64,000 bases of DNA from an uncultured Alistipes sp. (GTDB lineage Bacteria > Bacteroidota > Bacteroidia > Bacteroidales > Rikenellaceae): positions 1-64,000 of the forward strand of contig CALVFO010000029.1 of assembly GCA_944326855.1 (NCBI GenBank), in the 5' to 3' direction. The translations under genes were made by a program, and so were the position numbers. This document shows positions 34,127 through 42,617 of this stretch, one piece after another. The notes under the pieces are model-generated. The model made no database searches, was not told the DNA's origin, and worked only from the letters and a program-made list of their open reading frames with translations. The first letter of the stretch is position 1; each line of letters starts with the position of its first letter.

Positions 34127-34858
34127 ATGCCAAAAAACTCGACAATTCAACAGGCTATCGTAATCGGAGCCTCTTCGGGCATCGGACTAGAAACGGCCCG
34201 ACTGCTGGCCGCCCGCGGTTGTCGGGTGGCTGTTACCGGACGCCGGGCCGATCGGTTGAATGCCCTGCAGGCGGAGAACCCCGCACATTACCGGGCCGTT
34301 CCGTTCGATTTGACCGCTCCGGACGCGCTGGAACATCTGGAATCTGCTGCCCGACAACTGGGAAAAGTCGATCTGATCGTTCTGTGTTCCGGAACGGGCG
34401 ATTTCAATCCGGAACTCGATTACCGGATCGAAGCCCAGACCAACCGTCTCAACATCGATGCCTTCACCCGTACGGCTGACTGGAGCTATCGTACGCTCAA
34501 ACAGCAGGGCGGCGGTCATTTCGCAGCCGTCACCTCGGTCATGGGTCTGCGGGGCAGCGGAGCCGCCCCGGCCTATGCCGCCTCGAAAGCCTACCAGATC
34601 AACTACCTGCAAGGGCTCCAACAACGGGCCGCCCACGAAACGATACCGCTGTATATCACCGACATCCGTCCCGGTTCGGTCCAAACCGACATGATGAAAG
34701 GCGAGGGTCACTTCTGGATCACCTCGCCAAAAGATGCCGCCCGCTATATTCTGAGAGCCGTCGATCGCCGGAAAACAGTTCAATACGTCTCTCCCCGCTG
34801 GCGCCTGATCGGACAATTGTTGCAGAATTTGCCCGGCTGGTTGCACCGAAAAATGTAA
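34127..34858 (+). CDS. SDR-family oxidoreductase
   Basis: A 243-residue short-chain dehydrogenase. AIVIGASSGIGLETA is the cofactor motif, CSGTGDF replaces the usual NNAG segment, and the catalytic residues are Ser in VTSVMG and Tyr/Lys in AYAASKAYQ. The C-terminus ends with a short hydrophobic/basic stretch (LLQNLPGWLHRKM). ATG at 34127 is chosen because the glycine loop lies 15 residues after it; an open frame from 34043 adds an unconserved Pro-rich segment. A 168-nt gap separates it from the FAH gene, so it may have its own promoter, though I do not see a clear one. Confidence 0.87.
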   Translation: MPKNSTIQQAIVIGASSGIGLETARLLAARGCRVAVTGRRADRLNALQAENPAHYRAVPFDLTAPDALEHLESAARQLGKVDLIVLCSGTGDFNPELDYRIEAQTNRLNIDAFTRTADWSYRTLKQQGGGHFAAVTSVMGLRGSGAAPAYAASKAYQINYLQGLQQRAAHETIPLYITDIRPGSVQTDMMKGEGHFWITSPKDAARYILRAVDRRKTVQYVSPRWRLIGQLLQNLPGWLHRKM

Positions 34859-34890
34859 CGGCATCTTCAACCGACTTCAACCCAACACCC

Positions 34891-35487
34891 ATGTTACTGC
34901 ACGAAAAACTCAAAAACTACCGATTGATTCTGGCCAGCCGCTCGCCCCGCCGCCAACAACTGCTCCGGGACTGCGGCCTGGAATACACGTTGGCCGAACC
35001 TTATGAAGTAGAGGAAATCTACCCCGAGACTTTGCCATGTGAAGAGGTCCCTGTTTACCTCTCCCGGCTCAAATCCGAAGCCTACCCTGTTCCGCTGGAC
35101 GAGCGGGATATTCTGATCACGGCCGACACGGTAGTGATCCTCGATCACGATATTTTGGGCAAACCCCACGACCGGGAAGCGGCTATTTCGATGTTGGAAC
35201 GACTCAGCGGCCGCAGCCACCGGGTCGTCACGGGAGTCACCCTGCGCACCCGAGATCGCAGCCTTTCGTTCGATGCCCACAGCGACGTCAAGTTCGGTCC
35301 GCTGTCCTTCGAAGCGATCGTCTATTACATCGACCGATACCAGCCTTTCGACAAAGCCGGTTCCTACGGCATCCAGGAGTGGATCGGCTACATCGGAATC
35401 GAAGGCATCCGGGGATCGTTCTACAACGTCATGGGGTTGCCCATTCAAAAATTGTATGACCAATTAAACCGTTTTATAAAAGCATGA
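34891..35487 (+). CDS. maf: Maf nucleotide pyrophosphatase
   Basis: Hydrolyses non-canonical or modified nucleoside triphosphates (dTTP/UTP or m7GTP types) to monophosphates. The family signature LASRSPRRQQLLRDCGL is at residues 15-31, with the catalytic region ITADTVVILD and the later DKAGSYGIQEW. 198 residues, typical. Its last codons overlap the ATG of the S46 peptidase gene by four bases (ATGA), so translation is coupled although the products act in different compartments. Confidence 0.93.
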   Translation: MLLHEKLKNYRLILASRSPRRQQLLRDCGLEYTLAEPYEVEEIYPETLPCEEVPVYLSRLKSEAYPVPLDERDILITADTVVILDHDILGKPHDREAAISMLERLSGRSHRVVTGVTLRTRDRSLSFDAHSDVKFGPLSFEAIVYYIDRYQPFDKAGSYGIQEWIGYIGIEGIRGSFYNVMGLPIQKLYDQLNRFIKA

Positions 35488-37583
35488 AAAAATTCATCAC
35501 CCTGCTTTGCGCGGCCCTGCTGTTCGCGGGAGGCAGTCTTCGTGCCGACGAAGGGATGTGGATTCCGTCGCTGATCGGCACACGTATCAAGGACATGAAA
35601 TCCAAAGGTTTCAAACTGAAGGCCGAAGACCTTTACAGCATCAACCAAGCCTCGCTGAAAGACGCCGTCGTGCTGTTCGGCGGGGGTTGTACCGGGGAGG
35701 TAATCTCCGACGAAGGGCTGATGCTTACCAACTACCACTGCGGTTACTACTTCATCGGGGCGCACAGTACCGTCGAACAGGATTACCTGACCAACGGTTT
35801 CTGGGCCATGAACCGCTCCGAAGAACTGCCCAACCCGGGCCTCAACGTCAAGTTTCTGATCCGCATGGACGAAGTGACCGATCAGGTTCTGGAAGGGGTT
35901 ACCGACCAGATGCCCCAGGCCGAACGCGACAGTCTGATCCGCCTGCACAGCCAGCAACTTACCCAACAAGCTACGGCCGGCACCCACTACGAAGCCTCGG
36001 TCGAACCGTTCTATTACGGCAACCAGTATTTTCTGTTCCTGTACGAAAAATTCACCGACATCCGACTGGTAGCTGCACCGCCCTCCTCGATCGGCAAGTT
36101 CGGGGGAGACACCGACAACTGGATCTGGCCTCGTCACACGGGAGATTTCGCCGTGTTCCGCATCTACGCCAACGCCCAGAACCAACCGGCCGACTATTCA
36201 CCCGACAACGTACCTTATCGTCCCCGCAAGTCGCTGGCCATCTCGACTCAAGGGCTTAAAGAAGGCGATTTCACGTTGGTATACGGCAACCCGGGCCGCA
36301 CCCTGCAATATGTCGTTTCCGATGCCGTCGATTACACCCTCAACCACGGGAACCCCGACAAAATCCGCCTGCGCACCAAACGGCTCGACATCATGAATGC
36401 CGAGCAGGCCAAAAGCCCGGCTGTCCGCATCGCCTACGCGGCCAAAAACGCCCGGATCGCCAATCCCTGGAAAAAATGGCAGGGTGAAAGCAAAGGGCTG
36501 GCCCGTTTAGGCACGCTGGAAAAGAAAAAAGCCTTAGAAGCGGAATTTACCCAATGGGCCGCCGACAAACCGGCCTATCGGGATTTGCTGCCTGAACTGC
36601 ATAAACTTTATGCCGAATTGGCTCCCTACGCCTATGCCCGAGACTACTATCAGGAGGTGTATGAAGCGATCGAACTGACAGCCTTTGCTTCCGGTGCCTC
36701 CAAAAACGTATTCAAAGAAAACGCCGCCCGCGCCGCCGACGGCTATTTCAAGAATTACAGTCGCACGATCGACATCCTGACGGCCAAAGCCCTGCTGCAG
36801 GAATACGAAGAGAATGTACCTCAGGCGTGGATGCCGGCTTATTTCCGGGAAGCGGTACAAAAAGCCGGCAGCGTAGAGGCATTCGTGGACACGCTCTTTA
36901 ACCAGAGCTATTTCTCCTCTCCGGAAAATTACGCCAAGCTCATGGCGCTCGATTCAGCCGATCGGGCTGCCGCCCTCAAAACAGACCCGGCCCTGCAAAT
37001 GGCCGAAGCGTTCACCCAGTATTTCAAAACCCGCATCGATCCGCGTTACCGGCAGCTCAACGCCCAGATCAACCAACTGTATCGTCCCTACATGCGGGCG
37101 CTGATGGAGATGCAGCCCGACAAGACCTTCTTCCCGGACGCCAACCTGACCTTGCGGGTCTCTTACGGACAAATTGAGGGCTACAAACCCGTCGATGCCG
37201 TCAGCTATGAGCCGTTCTCCACGCTGGAAGGAATCATGGAGAAGGATAATCCGGATATCTACGACTACGACGTTCCGAAAACCCTGCGTGATCTGTATGC
37301 CTCGAAAGAGTACGGCCGCTGGGGAGTCAATGGAACCGTGCCGGTCGCCTTCATCGCCACCAACCATACTACGGGAGGCAACTCGGGCAGTCCGGTTCTC
37401 AACGCCCGGGGCGAACTGATCGGGATCAACTTCGACCGCACCTGGGAAAGCACCATGAGCGATTATGAATTCGATCCGGTCAAATGCCGCAACATCATCG
37501 TGGACATTCGTTATGTCCTGTTCGTCATCGACCGCATCGGCAACGCCGGATACCTGCTCGACGAAATGAACATCATCGACTGA
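35484..37583 (+). CDS. Periplasmic S46 dipeptidyl-peptidase, DPP11-like
   Basis: Exported serine exopeptidase of family S46, removing dipeptides from the N-terminus of oligopeptides. It has a signal peptide (KKFITLLCAALLFAGGSLRA). The trypsin-like triad is visible: His in LTNYHCGYYFIGAHS, Asp in GGDTDNWIWPRHTGDF and the nucleophile S634 in GGNSGSPVLN. The residue 18 positions after the catalytic Ser is Arg (NFDR, R652), equivalent to Arg673 of Porphyromonas DPP11, which selects Asp/Glu at P1; DPP7 has Gly there. I therefore favour DPP11-like specificity. Length 699 residues, within family range. The peptides released would be substrates for a POT transporter such as that at 4.9 kb. The downstream hairpin at 37631 ends the operon. 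Confidence 0.9.
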   Translation: MKKFITLLCAALLFAGGSLRADEGMWIPSLIGTRIKDMKSKGFKLKAEDLYSINQASLKDAVVLFGGGCTGEVISDEGLMLTNYHCGYYFIGAHSTVEQDYLTNGFWAMNRSEELPNPGLNVKFLIRMDEVTDQVLEGVTDQMPQAERDSLIRLHSQQLTQQATAGTHYEASVEPFYYGNQYFLFLYEKFTDIRLVAAPPSSIGKFGGDTDNWIWPRHTGDFAVFRIYANAQNQPADYSPDNVPYRPRKSLAISTQGLKEGDFTLVYGNPGRTLQYVVSDAVDYTLNHGNPDKIRLRTKRLDIMNAEQAKSPAVRIAYAAKNARIANPWKKWQGESKGLARLGTLEKKKALEAEFTQWAADKPAYRDLLPELHKLYAELAPYAYARDYYQEVYEAIELTAFASGASKNVFKENAARAADGYFKNYSRTIDILTAKALLQEYEENVPQAWMPAYFREAVQKAGSVEAFVDTLFNQSYFSSPENYAKLMALDSADRAAALKTDPALQMAEAFTQYFKTRIDPRYRQLNAQINQLYRPYMRALMEMQPDKTFFPDANLTLRVSYGQIEGYKPVDAVSYEPFSTLEGIMEKDNPDIYDYDVPKTLRDLYASKEYGRWGVNGTVPVAFIATNHTTGGNSGSPVLNARGELIGINFDRTWESTMSDYEFDPVKCRNIIVDIRYVLFVIDRIGNAGYLLDEMNIID

Positions 37584-37630
37584 CCTCGACGAGCGTCCGT
37601 TTCCCGAACGCGTCGCCGAGCACACCCAAA

Positions 37631-37664
37631 GGGGGACACTCACTTGTGGAGTGTCCCCCCTCTT
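37631..37664 (+). terminator. Terminator after the S46 peptidase gene
   Basis: An 11-bp perfect stem (GGGGGACACTC, 37631-37641, with its complement 37649-37659), a 7-nt loop, then a T-rich tail. Confidence 0.85.
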
Positions 37665-37935
37665 TTGGGATTGCCGGTTGTTTCCCATCTGCCCGCCGGG
37701 CTATTTTTTGCCCAGCCGGACCCAGCTCCGATACAACAATCCATACGCTGACCCAACGATCCTGCCCCCCACCGATCCGTCAGCCGATCCACGCATGGGA
37801 CAACGCTTCCCTACCCGGCACCTCCGTTCGGATACCATATATCCCCGTTTCCCGAACTGTCCCCGCCCGGCATGGCACGTCGAAACATCGTCCCCTTCAA
37901 GGCCCCGACAACCTCTGGGCTACACGCTTCCCCAC
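37665..37935. other. C-rich intergenic DNA
   Basis: Between two terminators of convergent units. C far exceeds G (about 29 to 12 over 37741-37800). I see no gene or structured RNA. Confidence 0.5.
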
Positions 37936-37976
37936 AAAAAAAGCTGCGGCGGATGAACGATCCGCCGCAGCTTTTT
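37936..37976 (-). terminator. htpG terminator
   Basis: An 11-12 bp GC-rich stem extended by A6/T6 (arms 37936-37953 and 37961-37976) with a 7-nt loop; the T run lies on the minus strand downstream of htpG. Confidence 0.92.
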
Positions 37977-38019
37977 CTAACGGAGTGCTACGACTCCTTA
38001 CTTACAGGCATATACAAAC

Positions 38020-40083
38020 TTACTTATTGGTACCGATCAGATCCACACTACGGCGGATGAACCGGGTCAACTCTTCCCCTTTCAGCATGCCATTGGTCAA
38101 CAACGCCAGGTCGATCAACTGTTTAACCAGTTTGTTTTCCTTACCCAGCTCACCCAGACGATCCGTCCGTTGCCGGCGAAGATCATCGAGTTTCTTGGAG
38201 GTTTCCTCGCGTTTATCCTTCTCTTCGGTCGAAAGTTCATCCTCTTTCTTATCCTTGATCAGTTCGTTGAGCGCATTCTGTTCCGAAACGGCCGCATCGA
38301 TCTTCTGGTTGATCTTGCTCAGATCTTCGCCATACCCTTTTTCCACTTCATCCAGAATTTCAGCCACAATCGGGTGATTGCCGTTCACTACAACATTGAA
38401 ACTGTCGGGCATCTGTCCATAAAAGGCCATACCCCCGCCCCCCATGGCAGCCATATCTTTCATACGACGCATGAATTCGTTCTGCGTAATGAGTACCGGC
38501 ACCTGATCTTCAGCCATCGGCTCAAACATCAGGTTATAATGCGTCTTTTCCTGAACCGGCAGCTGGGCTTCAAATACCGGACGAAGAATATCCTGCTGCT
38601 GCGTGCTAAGGGCCATATGAATCGGTTCAGCTTTCTGAATCAACCGATCGATCACATCGGCATCCACCCGCGTGAAGCGCAGTTTCTGGTTTTTGCTTTC
38701 GACCCAACCCATAAAGTGGTTGTCCAGCGGACCATTCATTTCCAGAACATCATACCCCTTTTCACGAGCGGCTTCGATAAAACTGTATTGTCCCTCCTTG
38801 TCGGACGTATACAGATAGATCGTATTGCCATCCTTGTCGGTCTGATTTTCCTGAACCAGCTTGCTGTACTCGTCCAAGGTAAAATATTTGCCTTCGAGGT
38901 TCTTCAACAGCACGAAGTCGGCCGCCTTTTCCGCAAATTTTTCGTCGGTGATGATCCCGTATTCGATAAAGATCTTCAGGTCGTCCCACTTGCTTTCGTA
39001 TTCCGCCCGCTGCTGTTTGAAAATATCACCCAGGCGTTCAGCCACCTTGCGGGTAATGTAGCTCGAAATCTTCTTGACGTTCGAGTCGCTCTGCAAATAG
39101 CTACGCGACACGTTCAACGGAATATCCGGCGAGTCGATCACCCCGTGCAACAGCGTCAAGAACTCGGGCACGATCCCTTCCACCGAATCGGTGACAAAGA
39201 CCTGATTCGAATAGAGCTGGATCTTGTTCTTCTGGATTTCGAAGTTGTTGTGAATCTTCGGGAAATAGAGAATCCCCGTCAGGTTGAACGGATAGTCGAT
39301 ATTCAGATGGATATAGAAGAGCGGATCTTCTCCCATGGGATAGAGTTTATGATAAAACTCGACATACTGTTCATGGGTAATTTCCGACGGTTTGCGCGTC
39401 CAGAGCGGTTCGGTATCGTTGATGATATCGTCCTGATCGGTATCCACATATTTGCCGTCTTTCCATTCCTGTTTTTTCCCGAAAGCGATGGGCACCGGCA
39501 AGAAACGGCAATATTTGTTCAGAATCCCGCGGATACGATCCTTTTCGGCAAATTCCTTGCAATCTTCACTCAGGTACAACACGATATCCGTTCCCCGTTC
39601 CCGGGTTTCGGAAGCCTCTTCCAGGGTGTATTCGGGGGTCCCGTCGCAGCTCCATTTCATGGTTTTGGAGCCTTCACGGTAAGAGCGGGTGATGATTTCC
39701 ACCTTATCGGACACCATGAACGCCGAGTAGAAACCCAACCCGAAATGTCCGATAATCGATTGGTTCTGGTATTTGGCCAGGAACTCTTCGGCCCCCGAAA
39801 AGGCAATCTGATTGATGTATTTGTCGATCTCTTCGGCACTCATCCCGATCCCCGCATCGGAAATCGTCAGCGTACGGGCTTCCGGATCGAGTTTCACCCG
39901 AATGGTCAAATCGCCCAACTCTCCGCTGAATTCGCCTTTCGAAGCGAGCGTAGAAATTTTACGGGTGGCATCCACGGCATTGGCGATCAACTCGCGCAGA
40001 AAAATTTCATGATCCGAATAGAGGAATTTCTTAATGATCGGGAAGATGTTCTCGGTCGTTACACCGATTTTTCCGTTTTGCAT
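38020..40083 (-). CDS. htpG: Hsp90-family molecular chaperone HtpG
   Basis: Cytoplasmic ATP-dependent chaperone acting as a dimer. The N-terminal GHKL ATPase domain is clear: FLRELIANAVDATRK with catalytic Glu and Asn, ISDAGIGM for nucleotide binding, and FGLGFYSAFMVSDKV near residue 115. Middle-domain motifs YFPKIHNNFEIQKNKIQLYSNQVFV and LNVSRSYLQSD follow. The C-terminal dimerisation domain includes a lysine/glutamate-rich segment (DKKEDELSTEEKDKREE) near residue 620. Length 687. ATG start CATT-free and close to conserved sequence, so confident. No heat-shock operator such as CIRCE was recognised upstream. Confidence 0.96.
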   Translation of the reverse strand: MQNGKIGVTTENIFPIIKKFLYSDHEIFLRELIANAVDATRKISTLASKGEFSGELGDLTIRVKLDPEARTLTISDAGIGMSAEEIDKYINQIAFSGAEEFLAKYQNQSIIGHFGLGFYSAFMVSDKVEIITRSYREGSKTMKWSCDGTPEYTLEEASETRERGTDIVLYLSEDCKEFAEKDRIRGILNKYCRFLPVPIAFGKKQEWKDGKYVDTDQDDIINDTEPLWTRKPSEITHEQYVEFYHKLYPMGEDPLFYIHLNIDYPFNLTGILYFPKIHNNFEIQKNKIQLYSNQVFVTDSVEGIVPEFLTLLHGVIDSPDIPLNVSRSYLQSDSNVKKISSYITRKVAERLGDIFKQQRAEYESKWDDLKIFIEYGIITDEKFAEKAADFVLLKNLEGKYFTLDEYSKLVQENQTDKDGNTIYLYTSDKEGQYSFIEAAREKGYDVLEMNGPLDNHFMGWVESKNQKLRFTRVDADVIDRLIQKAEPIHMALSTQQQDILRPVFEAQLPVQEKTHYNLMFEPMAEDQVPVLITQNEFMRRMKDMAAMGGGGMAFYGQMPDSFNVVVNGNHPIVAEILDEVEKGYGEDLSKINQKIDAAVSEQNALNELIKDKKEDELSTEEKDKREETSKKLDDLRRQRTDRLGELGKENKLVKQLIDLALLTNGMLKGEELTRFIRRSVDLIGTNK

Positions 40084-40209
40084 AATTCGTAAGGTTTTAT
40101 TGTATTTTTCGATGATTTCTGGGTAAACGGCCCTCTCTCGAGCGCCTCTTTCGGTTCAACAAAACGTATGCCATCCGGGAAAGCCTGCCAAATTGACAGC
40201 CACAAAACA

Positions 40210-40243
40210 CCGAGGGTGCTGACAAAGATGTCAGCACCCTCGG
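40210..40243 (-). terminator. 15-bp hairpin after the HAD phosphatase
   Basis: Perfect stem CCGAGGGTGCTGACA (40210-40224) with its complement (40229-40243), four-base loop. On the minus strand it is followed by TGTTTTG, a short T-rich tail. Confidence 0.8.
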
Positions 40244-40278
40244 CAAGGCTCAAAACCGAAGTTTATGTCTCGCGACCT

Positions 40279-40926
40279 TTATCCCAGTTCGATCACCTGC
40301 CGGGGAGTCAGCTGGGTAAAGTCATCAATAATCAGGTCGTAATCTTCCAATTTTTCCCGTGGAAAAGTCGTAGCCAAAGCCACCACCCGCATACCGGCCG
40401 CCCGGGCCGCCTGAATCCCCACCGGAGCGTCTTCGCACACGACACACTCCTCGGGCTTCAGTCCCAGAAGCTGAGCAGCCAGCAAATAGACTTCGGGATC
40501 GGGTTTCCCGCGGGTAATCATATCCCCATTGGCGATGGCATTGAAATAGGTAGCGATTCCGCAACGTGTCAATACGAAATTCACATTGGCCGAACCTCCC
40601 GACGAACCCACCGAAATTTTCACCCCGTTTTCCCGGAGACCGGCCAGAAAATCGATCAGTCCGGCTGTCGGTGCTATCGCTTTCTCGAACAACATCCGAT
40701 ACAACGCTTCCTTCTCCTGGGAAAGCTGTTCGAGATCGAATCTTTCCAACAGTTCGGGGGCCTGCCATTTGAAAATCAAGTCATTGGTCATCCCGAAACT
40801 GGGCATAAACTTTTCCCGGTCAAACGTCAGTCCATATTTGGTGAACAGGCGTCTGAACGCCTCGATATGCACGTCGCGGTTATCCACCAACACCCCGTCC
40901 ATATCAAAAATCACTCCTTTAATCAT
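40279..40926 (-). CDS. HAD-superfamily phosphatase, beta-phosphoglucomutase-like
   Basis: A 215-residue HAD hydrolase with an alpha-helical cap (subclass I). Motif I is FDMDGVLVDN with nucleophile and acid/base aspartates, motif II Ser in VGSSGG, motif III Lys in RGKPDPEVYL and motif IV the acidic pair in CEDAPVGIQAA. This set matches the PgmB/YniC-like group acting on sugar phosphates or as general phosphatases; the substrate is not determinable. ATG at 40926 is chosen since motif I follows at residue 7; a -7 box TATCTTTG (40954-40947) with TTTC 18 nt further upstream rules out the frame open to 40980. Confidence 0.88.
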   Translation of the reverse strand: MIKGVIFDMDGVLVDNRDVHIEAFRRLFTKYGLTFDREKFMPSFGMTNDLIFKWQAPELLERFDLEQLSQEKEALYRMLFEKAIAPTAGLIDFLAGLRENGVKISVGSSGGSANVNFVLTRCGIATYFNAIANGDMITRGKPDPEVYLLAAQLLGLKPEECVVCEDAPVGIQAARAAGMRVVALATTFPREKLEDYDLIIDDFTQLTPRQVIELG

Positions 40927-40946
40927 ATTGTCATTCAATTTGGAGG

Positions 40947-40976
40947 CAAAGATACAATTTCCCGGCAAACGGGAAA
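40947..40976 (-). promoter_or_regulatory. Promoter of the HAD gene
   Basis: Minus strand TTTC (40976-40973), 18 nt, TATCTTTG (40954-40947). Confidence 0.55.
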
Positions 40977-41090
40977 GCACATCGCCGCAGGATTTTCATT
41001 CCATTCCCTCTGCGCGCATCGATTGCCCCCTGGCAACGCTTTTCCATCGGGAATCGCAGACTCCTCGCTGGCCGATCCGACCGAAAATAT

Positions 41091-41098
41091 TATCTTTG
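41091..41098 (+). promoter_or_regulatory. -7 box of rex-ribF
   Basis: TATCTTTG 19 nt before the rex ATG; no clear -33 box at the expected distance. Confidence 0.5.
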
Positions 41099-41116
41099 CA
41101 GCAAAGTCATCGTGTT

Positions 41117-41746
41117 ATGAGCATTCCCGAAAAAACCATCGAACGCCTGAGCGAATATCGCCGCACGTTACTGGCTTCCCATGCCCAGGGCATCACCCAC
41201 ATTTTCTCCCATGTACTGGCCGGTATCCACGGGATTACCGCCGTGCAGGTACGTCGCGATCTGATGCTGATCGGTTTTTCGAGCGACACGAAAAAGGGAT
41301 ACGACGTCGAAGTGCTCATCGAGTTCATCAGCCAGATCCTCGATGCCCGCAACGTGGTCAACATCGGCGTGATCGGTATGGGAAATCTGGGGCAGGCCCT
41401 GACCAAATATTTCAACGGTCAACGCTCCAAACTGCGTATCGTAGCCGCTTTCGATGTCGATCCGGCCAAAGTAGACCACCAGATCGACGATATTCCCTGT
41501 TACGACATGGCCCGTTTCGAAGAAGAAGTCGACAAACTGGATATCAAAATCGTCATTCTTTCCAGTCCGGCCTCCATTGCCTCCGAACTGGTGGTGCCGA
41601 TCATCAACGCCGGGATCAAAGGCGTTCTCAATTTCACGTCCATGCCGCTGAATTTTCCCAAAGGGATCGTCGTCGAGAATTACGACATTACCACCGTATT
41701 GGAAAAAGTGGCTTATTTCGTCAAAGAGGCCGAGGAAAACAATTAG
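41117..41746 (+). CDS. rex: Redox-sensing repressor Rex
   Basis: Dimeric transcription factor that releases DNA when NADH rises relative to NAD+. An N-terminal winged helix (residues 1-75, including GITAVQVRRDLMLIGFS) is followed by a Rossmann domain with the dinucleotide motif GMGNLG (G87, G89, G92) and a C-terminal swapped helix. Length 209 residues. The ATG at 41117 fits the -7 box 19 nt upstream. Two nucleotides after its stop begins a RibF-like gene, so the redox sensor and a flavin-nucleotide enzyme are made from one message. I did not find a convincing Rex operator in the short leader. Confidence 0.93.
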   Translation: MSIPEKTIERLSEYRRTLLASHAQGITHIFSHVLAGIHGITAVQVRRDLMLIGFSSDTKKGYDVEVLIEFISQILDARNVVNIGVIGMGNLGQALTKYFNGQRSKLRIVAAFDVDPAKVDHQIDDIPCYDMARFEEEVDKLDIKIVILSSPASIASELVVPIINAGIKGVLNFTSMPLNFPKGIVVENYDITTVLEKVAYFVKEAEENN

Positions 41747-41748
41747 GA

Positions 41749-42528
41749 ATGAGGATATTCGAAGGATTCGAGCATAGCGGAGAGATCGTTCGTCCAGTCG
41801 CGACCATCGGGTCATACGACGGCGTACATGCGGGGCATCGCGAAATATTGGCCCGTCTGAAACGCACGGCCCGACAACGGGTCGGCGAAAGTACCGTCAT
41901 CACGTTTCATCCTCACCCTCGGCAAGTATTGCATCCCGAAGAACCCCTGTCGCTGCTCAATACCCTCCCCGAAAAACTGGATTTACTGGCCTCTCTGTCC
42001 ATCGATAATGTCATTGTCGTTCCGTTTACCATGGCGTTCAGCCGGATTCCCGCAACCGATTTCGTGCAGGACTATCTGGTTCATCAACTGCATGTCGACA
42101 CCCTGATCGTGGGCTATAACCACCATTTGGGATACGGTCAAACGGGAGACAGTTCCACGTTGCAGCATCTGGGACAGCAATTCGGATTCCGGGTCGAAGA
42201 GATGCCCCGCCAATCGGTGGATGAGCAGAAAGTCAGTTCGACGGTTATCCGTCGCCAAATTGCCGAAGGCCAAATGAGCCGGGCCGCCCGCTACCTGGGG
42301 GCTCCGTATGCCTTACGGGGCATCCTCCGGAGAGGGCTTATCGAGGAGATCGATCCGGTAAAGCTGCTTCCTCCGCCAGGCCGGTATCCGGTACAGGTCC
42401 TTTTCCCGACAGTCGGACAGTCCGAGATCGGGGACATCCTGATCGTCGAAGAGGATCGTCGTCTGCAACTGTTAGGGGTAGTTGCCAGACAGGCATCTGA
42501 GCGCCCCGTAACGGTAAAATTTCCCTAA
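41749..42528 (+). CDS. RibF-like FMN adenylyltransferase, kinase domain missing
   Basis: The N-terminal half is a nucleotidyltransferase typical of RibF: GSYDGVHAGHREIL (residues 21-34; HxGH motif), TFHPHPRQVL, VVPFTMAFSRIPATDFV and KVSSTVIRRQI. It would make FAD from FMN and ATP. Usual bifunctional RibF is about 310 residues with a C-terminal riboflavin kinase containing a PTAN motif. Here the protein is 259 residues, and the last 75 (GILRRGLIEEIDPVKLLPPP onward) keep only the linker and lack PTAN and the kinase core. VGYNHHLGYG also replaces the usual VGxDFxFG, losing the Asp. A separate RibF is likely elsewhere. Directly after rex, probably one operon. Confidence 0.8.
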   Translation: MRIFEGFEHSGEIVRPVATIGSYDGVHAGHREILARLKRTARQRVGESTVITFHPHPRQVLHPEEPLSLLNTLPEKLDLLASLSIDNVIVVPFTMAFSRIPATDFVQDYLVHQLHVDTLIVGYNHHLGYGQTGDSSTLQHLGQQFGFRVEEMPRQSVDEQKVSSTVIRRQIAEGQMSRAARYLGAPYALRGILRRGLIEEIDPVKLLPPPGRYPVQVLFPTVGQSEIGDILIVEEDRRLQLLGVVARQASERPVTVKFP

Positions 42529-42566
42529 AACCTCTTCAGAGGCTATAAAAATTGGGAAATTTATTG

Positions 42567-42574
42567 TAATTTTG
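42567..42574 (+). promoter_or_regulatory. -7 box of guaB
   Basis: TAATTTTG about 44 nt before the guaB ATG, in an AT-rich leader. No consensus -33 box is seen at 19-21 nt. Confidence 0.5.
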
Positions 42575-42617
42575 CCCAAATTTATACAGTAATACCCCAC
42601 CTTAAAACCTTCCTACC

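Noticed and set aside
38170..40092. Long open frame antisense to htpG
   Set aside because: Same reason: HtpG is complete on the minus strand and the opposite translation has no recognisable domain.
40210..40243. Perfect 15-bp inverted repeat as insertion-sequence ends
   Set aside because: Arms are 4 nt apart with no transposase between them; position after a gene fits a terminator.
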